Source: Martinezella calliandrae (GTDB lineage Bacteria; Pseudomonadota; Alphaproteobacteria; Rhizobiales; Rhizobiaceae). From it: a stretch of DNA of 36,081 nt. The DNA is taken from NCBI RefSeq assembly GCF_030272695.1, contig NZ_JARFYN010000065.1, forward strand, positions 1 through 36,081, written 5' to 3'. The notes beneath the pieces are model-generated. The model was given only the letters and a program-made list of their open reading frames with translations, searched no databases and had not been told where the DNA came from. Shown piece after piece: positions 17,253 to 24,248 of this stretch. The position numbers were made by a program, and so were the translations under genes. The first letter of the stretch is position 1, and the number at the start of each line of letters is the position of its first letter.

Positions 17253-18362
17253 CTATTCGGCCGCCACTGGCTGGGTACTAGCAGCCTCTTCGAGCTCACG
17301 AACCAGCGGGATCACATGCTTGCCGAAATACTCGACCTCCTCCTGGAAATGCAGGAAGCCCAGCAGGATCAGATCCGCACCCGCCTGCTTCAGCGCCACA
17401 ACCCGCTCGGCAACCTGCCGTGGCGTGCCGATAAGGTTCGAGCGGAATCCATCATTATATTGAACAAGGTCTTCGAAAGAGGATTTCGCCCAGTTTCCTT
17501 CGCCTTCCGGCGACGCCTTGCCGGCGTTCTTAACTTCATGCCCGAAAGCATTGACCGCCTCGGGATTGGCCTTCTCGATGATCTCGGCAAGTACTGCCTT
17601 GGCTTCTTCCTCCGTTTCGCGCACGATTGCGAAGGCGTTCACCCCGATCCGCACGGTATGGCCATTCTCCTTGGCCTTCGATTGGATGTCGTCAACCTGC
17701 TTGCGGATCTCGGCCGGCGTATTGCCGTTGGTGAAATACCAGTCAGACACCCGGGCCGCCATGTCGCGAGCGGCACGGGAGGAGCCGCCTTGGAAAATCT
17801 CCGGCTGCGGGTCGATCGGCTTCGGCTTCAGCGAATAATTGTTGAAGCGATAGAAATCGCCGCGGAAGGTGAAATTGTCCTCGGTCCAGATGCCGCGAAG
17901 TGCACGGATGAATTCTTCCGAGCGGCGATAGCGCTCATCATGATCCAGCCAATGCTCGCCAATGGCGGCGAATTCGCCGCGGAACCAGCCGCTCACGATA
18001 TTGACCGCGACGCGCCCGTTGGTCAGGTGATTGATGGTCGCAATCTGCTTGGCGGCAAGGGCAGGATTCCAAGGACCGGGCAGGATCGCCGCGATCACCT
18101 TCAACGTCGTGGTCGATTCAAGCAGGGCGTGACTGAACGAGACGGACTCATGCTGAAACTCCGCTCCATAACCTGCCGTGAAACGGATCTGGCTCAAGGC
18201 ATATTCGAAACCGCTCGCTTCGGCGATCTGCGCAAGCTTCCTGTTGTATTCGATCGTCCAGCTTGTGCGCTGTTCGATGTTCGAAATCACCAGGCCTCCC
18301 GAAACATTCGGCACCCAATAGGCAAATTTGACCGGATCGTTGGCGGCATTGGAAAAAGTCAT
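17253..18362 (-). CDS. sfnG: FMNH2-dependent dimethyl sulfone monooxygenase
   Basis: 369-residue bacterial-luciferase-like (LLM) TIM-barrel flavin monooxygenase. SfnG oxidises dimethyl sulfone to methanesulfinate, using reduced FMN supplied by a separate reductase. Diagnostic segments are KFAYWVPNVSGGLVISNIEQ at the N-terminus, LPGPWNPALAAKQIATINHL and VNIVSGWFRGEFAAIGEHWL; FQGGSSRAARDMAA lies in the phosphate-binding region. ATG 18362 follows GAGGGAG. It starts 32 bases after msuE, its likely FMNH2 source, and 120 bases before the transporter genes. The closely related SsuD and MsuD alkanesulfonate enzymes are the main alternatives, but the N-terminal pattern favours SfnG. Confidence 0.9.
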   Translation of the reverse strand: MTFSNAANDPVKFAYWVPNVSGGLVISNIEQRTSWTIEYNRKLAQIAEASGFEYALSQIRFTAGYGAEFQHESVSFSHALLESTTTLKVIAAILPGPWNPALAAKQIATINHLTNGRVAVNIVSGWFRGEFAAIGEHWLDHDERYRRSEEFIRALRGIWTEDNFTFRGDFYRFNNYSLKPKPIDPQPEIFQGGSSRAARDMAARVSDWYFTNGNTPAEIRKQVDDIQSKAKENGHTVRIGVNAFAIVRETEEEAKAVLAEIIEKANPEAVNAFGHEVKNAGKASPEGEGNWAKSSFEDLVQYNDGFRSNLIGTPRQVAERVVALKQAGADLILLGFLHFQEEVEYFGKHVIPLVRELEEAASTQPVAAE

Positions 18363-18394
18363 GTAAAGCTCCCTCTTGAATTTCGTTCTATGGG

Positions 18395-18970
18395 CTAGGC
18401 TGCCAATCCGCTGTGTTTTCCCGGGGTGGCGGTCGCTCCGATGTCGAGCGCTGGCGTGATTGCCGCGACCTCTTCGACGGCTCGATCGATACGCTCGAGG
18501 ACGGCAGGATTCGTGAGTTCGTAATCGGTAAAGTCGGCCTCGAGCGCATAAATTGCGGTCGGCACGGTCATCACATTGAAGAAGCCGAAAAGCGGTCGCA
18601 ATTGGTGCTCAAGCATCAGGCCGTGCAACTGCGTGCCGCCGGTTGCGGCCAAGACGACACGCTTGCCCGCCAGCGCTCGATAATCGACTAGGTCAAACAG
18701 ATGCTTCAGCGCGCCACTATAGGACGCGCGATATACGGGCGATCCTACGATGATGATATCGGCACCTTCCACCGCGGCAATGATCGCCTTGCCCTCAGCA
18801 TCGATCTGATCCGCTCTGAGCGCCCGAAAGAGCATCGGCGCTACGTCGACAAGCTCGATGGACTGCAGATGGCCACCAACGCGCTGCCGCAGGCGATCGG
18901 CGGCGACGTTCACCAAAGACGCCGTCCTGGACGGTCTTTTGACATTGCCACTCAGCGCGAGGATGTTCAT
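18395..18970 (-). CDS. msuE: NAD(P)H-dependent FMN reductase of the MsuE type
   Basis: 191-residue flavodoxin-like reductase. The N-terminal ILALSGNVKRPSRTASLV is the FMN phosphate-binding loop, IIIVGSPVYRASYSGALKHL is the central family motif, and AATGGTQLHGLMLEHQLRPL is the third conserved block. MsuE-type enzymes supply FMNH2 to SfnG, MsuD or SsuD monooxygenases. It is the first gene of the operon. Ribosome binding before ATG 18970 looks weak (GGACAG). A promoter is expected in the AT-rich stretch 18980-19060. Confidence 0.9.
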   Translation of the reverse strand: MNILALSGNVKRPSRTASLVNVAADRLRQRVGGHLQSIELVDVAPMLFRALRADQIDAEGKAIIAAVEGADIIIVGSPVYRASYSGALKHLFDLVDYRALAGKRVVLAATGGTQLHGLMLEHQLRPLFGFFNVMTVPTAIYALEADFTDYELTNPAVLERIDRAVEEVAAITPALDIGATATPGKHSGLAA

Positions 18971-18984
18971 GATGATGATCTGTC

Positions 18985-19052
18985 CAGTTAGTTAGATAAT
19001 TTACCCTATATATTTAGTGGTCTTTTAACAGGCGAAGATATTCTAATCTTCA
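18985..19052 (-). promoter_or_regulatory. AT-rich promoter region with inverted repeat upstream of msuE
   Basis: Just upstream of msuE the DNA turns AT-rich (TAAATATATAGGGTAAATTA on the coding strand), unlike its surroundings, and is a reasonable place for a -10 box. At 19034-19051 there is a perfect inverted repeat GAAGAT, six bases, ATCTTC, a plausible site for a LysR-type or other dimeric regulator. No clear sigma-54 TGGCAC-N5-TTGC site was seen, although SfnR-type activation is known for sfn genes in Pseudomonas. Confidence 0.4.
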
Positions 19053-19990
19053 AAGCAAAGTGAATTGCATTTCCGCCTTGAGTACCAGCTTATCGGAAGA
19101 ATTTTCTCAAGCGCTATGTGTCATGCATGGCAGGCATTGGAGAGCTGAGGCCGGAACGCAGCAGGGAGCTAATTGATGGGCAAGCCTAGGCCCAAAAGCG
19201 ATGTTGAATTGCGAGACTTCCGTCAGTAAAGACCGATGTTGACGTCCTCTATGTTCGCTTTTGGGCAATTGTTCCGTAGCGATGAGAAAATTCCAAAACA
19301 GAGACCGTCAGAGAGTTACACCATTCATTTTAAAAGAAAAATCGCCGAAGAATGCCGTCAATTAATCCACATCACGCATCGCAGAGGATGCCATCTATCG
19401 CAGGCGATCCGCTTGCGGCGTGTTCAAGCTAACCCGAAATCCATGGCAAAGATGCACCCTTAGGGTATCGGTGGGCTAACCAATAAATTCTTCCGGCAGT
19501 ACATCATGGCAGTAAGGAGGACTCGCGTCGCCTCATCGAACTCCGTTTCGGCCCACGATGCCATGCCATTGTGCAAGCCGTCGTTGCGCTAGAGAACGGC
19601 GGCTAGAAGCGTGCGAGCAATATCAAAGTTGGGGCCGTTCGGCGTCAATGCCGCGATTGATGCAAGACAATTGGCGCGAGGTACGGTCTCGGTGCTTACC
19701 AACGCGTATCGGGTCGTCAGGATTCTGTGAACCTGTGTTGAGGTGTTCCAGAACGCCTGCACTTTCTTCATCAACGTCCCAGATGAACTCACACCCGCCT
19801 CATCGAGCAGTATTGGTGAGATGCTCAAGGCGGCCAAGCTCGGGTCGTGATCGCTTGATGTAAGAACGCGAGAGTTTGCATCGCGCTAGGCATCTTGCCT
19901 TTTGCAAGGACTTGTGGCGAAACCTAGAGCGTTGGGCGGCACGCACGACCGTCGACGGTGCGACCATACATCTGTTAGCGAGGGAGGCCA
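19053..19990. other. Long stretch without an intact gene
   Basis: About 940 bases. Minus-strand readings around 19837-19480 look protein-like (PNFDIARTLLAAVL, stop, RNDGLHNGMASWAETEFDEA) but contain a stop and may be the decayed continuation of the regulator relic to the right or of a different gene. A plus-strand frame at 19236-19463 has no recognisable motif. Nothing functional is assigned. Confidence 0.35.
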
Positions 19991-20200
19991 CCGTGCCGAA
20001 GGCAAAGGTCTCTGGCTCCAATATAGCGATCCGAGCAACCCGCTCTTGTTGCTTCGGAAGACGCAGGTTGGTTGCTACGATCAAGTCTTTCAGTTGGTCA
20101 ATTGTGGCCGGTTTTGCAACGGCTTTGTTCCGGTCCGTATGATGCGCTCCATCAATTGTTTCACCGAGGCTTCCGTCGTTAGTCGCGGAACTTGGACTGA
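19991..20200 (-). pseudogene. Decayed RpiR-family regulator (possible iolR relic)
   Basis: Minus strand reads QLKDLIVATNLRLPKQQERV, ARIAILEPETFAFGTVASLA and then NRCMVAPSTVVRAAQR, which is the RpiR-type helix-turn-helix (LPKxxxRVA, then VAxLAxxxxVxxxTVVRxAQR). Beyond about 19930 the frame loses resemblance, and no sugar-isomerase (SIS) sensor domain is intact. It has no credible start of its own, because the open frame begins inside iolE. RpiR-type IolR regulators control inositol genes in rhizobia, so this is probably the remains of that regulator. Confidence 0.55.
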
Positions 20201-21090
20201 ACGAAATCGAACGCTCTTGCCGTGTGCTCCTTCGGCGCCGCCACAGCAGGATCCTGTTCTGCCTCGACGACGAGCCACCCGGCATAGCCACTGTCCTTCA
20301 CGAAGCGGACGATCGGGTCGAAGTCGACCACGCCGTCGCCCGGCACTGTGAACATGCCGTTCCGCACGCCGTCATTGAAACTCAAGTCCTTCGACTGCAC
20401 CTCGGCACGAATTGCCTGGCGAACGTCTTTCAGATGGATGTGAACGATACGGTCTCCAAACCGATCGATGAGCTTCGCATAATCGAACCCCGCCGCAGCG
20501 GCGTGTCCGGTATCGAGAAGGAGCCCGGCATCAGGACCGGCCCCACCGATGATTGCGGAGATTTCCTCAAAGGTTTCGGCGACCATCATGAGGTGGTGAT
20601 GATAAGCGAGCTTGAGCCCATAGGTGTCGAACAGACGGCTTCCGAAGTCGGTCAGCCGCGCGGAGTATCCCGCCCGCTCCGTTTCTGGCATCAGCAGGCG
20701 TTGCGACATCGGCGCGTCGAGCGGTGATCCGGGCGTCATCATCGCGACCTCGCCATAGACCAGGACACTGCATCCCATGGCCTTCAGGAGTTCGGCGTGC
20801 GCAGCGACGGAAGCCATCTCCTCGCTGACCGATTTCTCCGCCAGTTGACCCGAGTGCCAGCCCGAGGCCAAAGCAAGGCCATTCTTATCGAGTAGCGGCT
20901 TCAAGACCGAGGCTTCGCGCGGAAACTTCCGTCCGAGCTCGACGCCGGCATAGCCGTTCGCGGCGGCGTCGCTTAGACACGTGTCGAGGGAAATATCGGC
21001 ACCGAGATCTTCGAGCACGTCGTTCGCCCACGACAGAGGGCTGACTGCCAGTCGTGCTTTCGAGGAAGGCAGGGTTGATTGCTGGCTCAT
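20179..21090 (-). CDS. iolE: Myo-inosose-2 dehydratase
   Basis: 303 residues, normal for IolE, a TIM-barrel metalloenzyme of the xylose-isomerase-like superfamily. It dehydrates 2-keto-myo-inositol (scyllo-inosose) to 3D-(3,5/4)-trihydroxycyclohexane-1,2-dione. Family markers are VSPLSWANDVLEDLGADISL near the N-terminus, GYAGVELGRKFPR, LAYHHHLMMVAETFEEI, GLLLDTGHAAAAGFDYAKLI and VHIHLKDVR, which supply the Glu, His and Asp metal ligands. ATG 21090 follows GGAAAGAGA. It is the last intact gene of the inositol operon, 75 bases after the tautomerase. Confidence 0.95.
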   Translation of the reverse strand: MSQQSTLPSSKARLAVSPLSWANDVLEDLGADISLDTCLSDAAANGYAGVELGRKFPREASVLKPLLDKNGLALASGWHSGQLAEKSVSEEMASVAAHAELLKAMGCSVLVYGEVAMMTPGSPLDAPMSQRLLMPETERAGYSARLTDFGSRLFDTYGLKLAYHHHLMMVAETFEEISAIIGGAGPDAGLLLDTGHAAAAGFDYAKLIDRFGDRIVHIHLKDVRQAIRAEVQSKDLSFNDGVRNGMFTVPGDGVVDFDPIVRFVKDSGYAGWLVVEAEQDPAVAAPKEHTARAFDFVQSKFRD

Positions 21091-21165
21091 TTCATTCTCT
21101 TTCCGATTTTTGTCTGTGATTTGCTCTGCCGCCGGCCGGATGCCCCAAAGGGCAGCATTTGGTTT

Positions 21166-21555
21166 TTAGAGCTCGCCGGTCAGGAACTGGGCCCGGCCTC
21201 GGCCGAAAGACCAGTCTTCGTCCGTGTTTTGCGTGAAGGACACCATCACGTCGGTTGGGGCAGTGCCACATCGTTCCTGCAGCGCCGCACAGAGCGTCTC
21301 ATAAAACGCGGTCTTCTCGTCGGTCGCCCTCGGACGCGAGACGATCTCGACCATCACGAAGCGGTCCGCGCGCGGGATATCGAGCCCGGTGTCGAGCGCG
21401 CGGAAATGGCTCGGTTCATGCTCGTTGAGGATCTGATAGCGGTCTCGCTCCGGAACCTTGAACGACTGAACCATGGCGTCATGGGCCGCATCGAGCAGTG
21501 TGTCGATCTGCTCTGAGCTGCGTCCGCGATAGATGTGGAATTTCATGAGTGGCAT
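21166..21555 (-). CDS. Tautomerase-superfamily protein
   Basis: 129 residues of the tautomerase (4-oxalocrotonate tautomerase/MIF) superfamily, resembling the Tautomerase_2 group. The chosen start, ATG 21555 after CGAGGG, gives Met-Pro-Leu; removal of Met would expose the Pro that acts as catalytic base in this superfamily. A later ATG (Met4) would destroy it. Other family-like segments are MKFHIYRGRSSEQIDTLLDA, FKVPERDRYQIL and FVMVEIVSRPRATDEKTAFY. It lies between iolB and iolE with short gaps, so it is co-transcribed. Inositol breakdown passes through enolisable keto and diketo intermediates, and a role in their keto-enol exchange, or in removing side products, is a reasonable inference. 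It is not a standard iol gene. Confidence 0.88.
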   Translation of the reverse strand: MPLMKFHIYRGRSSEQIDTLLDAAHDAMVQSFKVPERDRYQILNEHEPSHFRALDTGLDIPRADRFVMVEIVSRPRATDEKTAFYETLCAALQERCGTAPTDVMVSFTQNTDEDWSFGRGRAQFLTGEL

Positions 21556-21588
21556 GCTGTACCCTCGTATCTTAGCGTCGGCTCACCG

Positions 21589-22395
21589 TCAGGCGTCGCG
21601 TTTCATGATCCATTCGACTTCAGGAGCCGGAATGAAGCGCCATTTTCTCAGAGGTCCGGCCATGACGTTGAGGTAGTACATCTCGAAGCCGTAGGGCGCG
21701 CCGCACGGATGATGGCCGCGCGGGACGAGAACGACGTCGCCGTCCGACACCGCCATTGTCTCATCCAGCTTGCCGTCGTCGGTATAAACGCGCTGGATGC
21801 CGAAGCCCTCGCCCGGATTGATGCGATGGTAATAGGTCTCCTCGAGATAGGTGATGCGCGGGAAGTCATCCTCATCGTGCCGGTGCGACGGGTAGCTCGA
21901 CCAATGTCCAGGCGGCGTGAAGACCTCGGTCACCAAGAGGCTGTCGCAATAGTCTTCGTTCTCCATCGCAATATTGTTGATGAAGCGCGTGTTTGTCCCC
22001 TTGCCCCGCTCGGCAAGCGAAATCCCGTCCGGCCCAATACGGCGAGCCTCATGGCCGCCTTTGCCGGGCGCAGAGCAGACCGCGATGGTGCAATCCGTCT
22101 GCGCCCTGACACTCCATTCGCGGCCGTTGGGGACATAGAGGCAATGCGGCGGCGTCTTCTCGAAGACGTTCATCCGCTCACCGAGAACGCCCCAGTTTTG
22201 TCCCGCGGCGTTGATCGTGGCCTTGCCTTCCACCATGACGAGGATCACCTCGTTCAATCCTGTCTGCTCGGAGGCTTCTTCGCGTGCACGCAACTTGTAG
22301 AGCGAGAAGCCGACATAGCGCCAGCCGGCGGATTGCGGCGTAATCTCATGGACCTTCCCGTGGCGGCCGAAAGGCTTGCGTAATAGATCGCTCAT
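21589..22395 (-). CDS. iolB: 5-deoxy-glucuronate isomerase
   Basis: 268 residues, standard for IolB, a bicupin enzyme that converts 5-deoxy-D-glucuronate to 2-deoxy-5-keto-D-gluconate. Markers are SAGWRYVGFSLYKL, PPHCLYVPNGREW, the metal-site segment HWSSYPSHRHDEDD, EETYYHRINPGEGFGIQRVY and VLVPRGHHPCGAPYGFEMYY. ATG 22395 follows GAGGGGG. It begins 11 bases after iolD ends, in the same transcript. Confidence 0.96.
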   Translation of the reverse strand: MSDLLRKPFGRHGKVHEITPQSAGWRYVGFSLYKLRAREEASEQTGLNEVILVMVEGKATINAAGQNWGVLGERMNVFEKTPPHCLYVPNGREWSVRAQTDCTIAVCSAPGKGGHEARRIGPDGISLAERGKGTNTRFINNIAMENEDYCDSLLVTEVFTPPGHWSSYPSHRHDEDDFPRITYLEETYYHRINPGEGFGIQRVYTDDGKLDETMAVSDGDVVLVPRGHHPCGAPYGFEMYYLNVMAGPLRKWRFIPAPEVEWIMKRDA

Positions 22396-22405
22396 CGCTG
22401 CCCCC

Positions 22406-24247
22406 TCAGTTCACCAAGTTCTGCAGGCGCATGTTACTCTCGTATCTCGTGCGGGCCGCGCCGGACTTTTCGGTGCGGGCGACTTCAGGCACGGCGACGT
22501 CCCACCAGAAGCCACCACCGCGTTCACCCGGACCCGGTTTCGGATCGGTATCGATGACGATGACCGTGGGCCGGTCCATGCCTCTCGCTTCGACGATCCG
22601 GACTTCGAGATCGACAATATTTTTTGCCTTGACCGCATGCGCGCCCATCGAGGCGGCATGAGCGACGAAGTCGATCTCGGGCTGCACCTCGATGTTGCAG
22701 TCCTTGTAGAGATTGTTGAATTCCTCGCCGCCGCAGTGAATCTGCAGCCGGTTGATACAGCCGTATCCCCTGTTGTCGGTCAGAATGACGGTAAACGGGA
22801 TCCGGCGCATGACGGCCGTTGCAAGTTCGGAATTTGCCATCATGTAGCTGCCGTCACCGACGAAGCAGACGACCTCGCGCTCGGGCATCGCCAGCTTGAT
22901 GCCAAGCGCACCGGCGAGTTCATAGCCCATGCACGAATAGCCGTACTCCATATGGTATCCGCCTTGCGCGGCCTGCCAGAGAAGCTTCAGCGCACCGGGC
23001 ATCGTTCCGGCCGCACACATGGCGATGGTCTTCTCCGTAGAAACCCTCTGGACAGCGCCGATGACCTGCGCGTCGGACGGCAGATAGTCTTCGGGCTTGG
23101 CCTCAGGCGCAGCGCAATGCGCGTCCACCTTCGACAGCCAGGCAGTTCTCGATTTCGGGTCGAACGAGAGAGCCTTAAAGCTGCCAAGACGGCGCGAAAG
23201 CTCCTCCAACGCGACCTTGGCGTCTGCAATCAATCCAACCGCACCGTGTTTGTCGGCGTCATAGGCCTGAGTGTTGATCGAAACCAGTTGGCGCCCCGGT
23301 TTTCCGAAGAGAGCCCATGAGCCTGTGGTGAAGTCCTGGAAACGGGTGCCCACGCCGATAACGAGATCGGCGTTCGCACACAATTCGTTTGCTGCTGCCG
23401 AGCCGTCGACGCCCGCCGCGCCAAAGTTCATGGGATGGGCTTGTGCAAGCGCGGACTTGCCTGCCTGTGTCTCAACGACCGGCACCCCGTGGCGCGTGGC
23501 GAAATCGGCAAGCGTGTCTTCCGCCTCGGAATAGATCACACCGCCGCCGCAGATGAGAATGGGGCTGGTTGAACTGCGGATGAGATCGGCCACGTCTTCG
23601 ACGTCGCGCCGGTCCGGCTCGGGACGGCGGATGCGCCAGACCTTCGGCGCGAAGAAGTCTTCCGGATAGTCGTAGGCTTCGGCCTGAACATCCTGGCAGA
23701 AGGCAAGCGTCACGGGGCCGCAGTTCGCAGGATCGGTCATGACACGAAAGGCGCGTGGCAATGCAGTCAGCAACTGCTCCGGACGATTGATCCGGTCGAA
23801 ATACTTGCTGACCGGTCTCAGGCAATCGTTCGCCGAGAGGCTGCCGTCCTCAAAATCCTCGACCTGCTGCAGGACGGGATCGGGGCGGCGGGTGGCGAAC
23901 ACGTCGCCTGGAATGAAGAGGACCGGGAGGCGGTTGACATGTGCAAGGGCCGCCGCGGTGACCAGATTTGTCGCTCCAGGCCCGATCGACGAGGTCACGG
24001 CATGTGCGCGCAGGCGCTTCTTCGCCTTGGCGTAAGCAATCGCGGTATGCGCCATTGTCTGTTCGTTCTGTCCGCGCCATGTCGGCAAGGCGTCGCCGAT
24101 GCCTGCGAGAGCCTCGCCGAGCCCTGCCACGTTGCCATGCCCGAAGATCGCCCAGACGCCCTCGATGAAGCGATCGCCTTCCTCGGTCATCTGGACGGAG
24201 AGATAGCGCACCATGGCCTGCGCCGCGGTCAACCGAATGGTGGACAT
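22406..24247 (-). CDS. iolD: 3D-(3,5/4)-trihydroxycyclohexane-1,2-dione hydrolase
   Basis: 613 residues, normal IolD length. This thiamine-diphosphate enzyme opens the six-membered dione ring to give 5-deoxy-glucuronate. The N-terminal Pyr domain has VWAIFGHGNVAGLGEAL, and the central domain has LICGGGVIYSEAEDTLADFA. The C-terminal PP domain has the ThDP/Mg motif VGDGSYMMANSELATAV ending ILTDN, and the tail carries GERGGGFWWDVAVPEV. ATG 24247 follows AGGAAACTGAC and lies one base after the iolC stop, so coupling is likely. A second, diverged iolD tail is present as a relic at 8291-8429. Confidence 0.97.
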   Translation of the reverse strand: MSTIRLTAAQAMVRYLSVQMTEEGDRFIEGVWAIFGHGNVAGLGEALAGIGDALPTWRGQNEQTMAHTAIAYAKAKKRLRAHAVTSSIGPGATNLVTAAALAHVNRLPVLFIPGDVFATRRPDPVLQQVEDFEDGSLSANDCLRPVSKYFDRINRPEQLLTALPRAFRVMTDPANCGPVTLAFCQDVQAEAYDYPEDFFAPKVWRIRRPEPDRRDVEDVADLIRSSTSPILICGGGVIYSEAEDTLADFATRHGVPVVETQAGKSALAQAHPMNFGAAGVDGSAAANELCANADLVIGVGTRFQDFTTGSWALFGKPGRQLVSINTQAYDADKHGAVGLIADAKVALEELSRRLGSFKALSFDPKSRTAWLSKVDAHCAAPEAKPEDYLPSDAQVIGAVQRVSTEKTIAMCAAGTMPGALKLLWQAAQGGYHMEYGYSCMGYELAGALGIKLAMPEREVVCFVGDGSYMMANSELATAVMRRIPFTVILTDNRGYGCINRLQIHCGGEEFNNLYKDCNIEVQPEIDFVAHAASMGAHAVKAKNIVDLEVRIVEARGMDRPTVIVIDTDPKPGPGERGGGFWWDVAVPEVARTEKSGAARTRYESNMRLQNLVN

Positions 24248-24248
24248 G

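Noticed and set aside
17004..18398. 464-codon plus-strand open frame
   Set aside because: It lies opposite sfnG and part of the LivG-like gene and shows no protein family pattern.
19800..20291. 163-codon minus-strand frame as an intact regulator
   Set aside because: It starts inside iolE in another frame and only its middle resembles an RpiR DNA-binding domain; treated as a relic.
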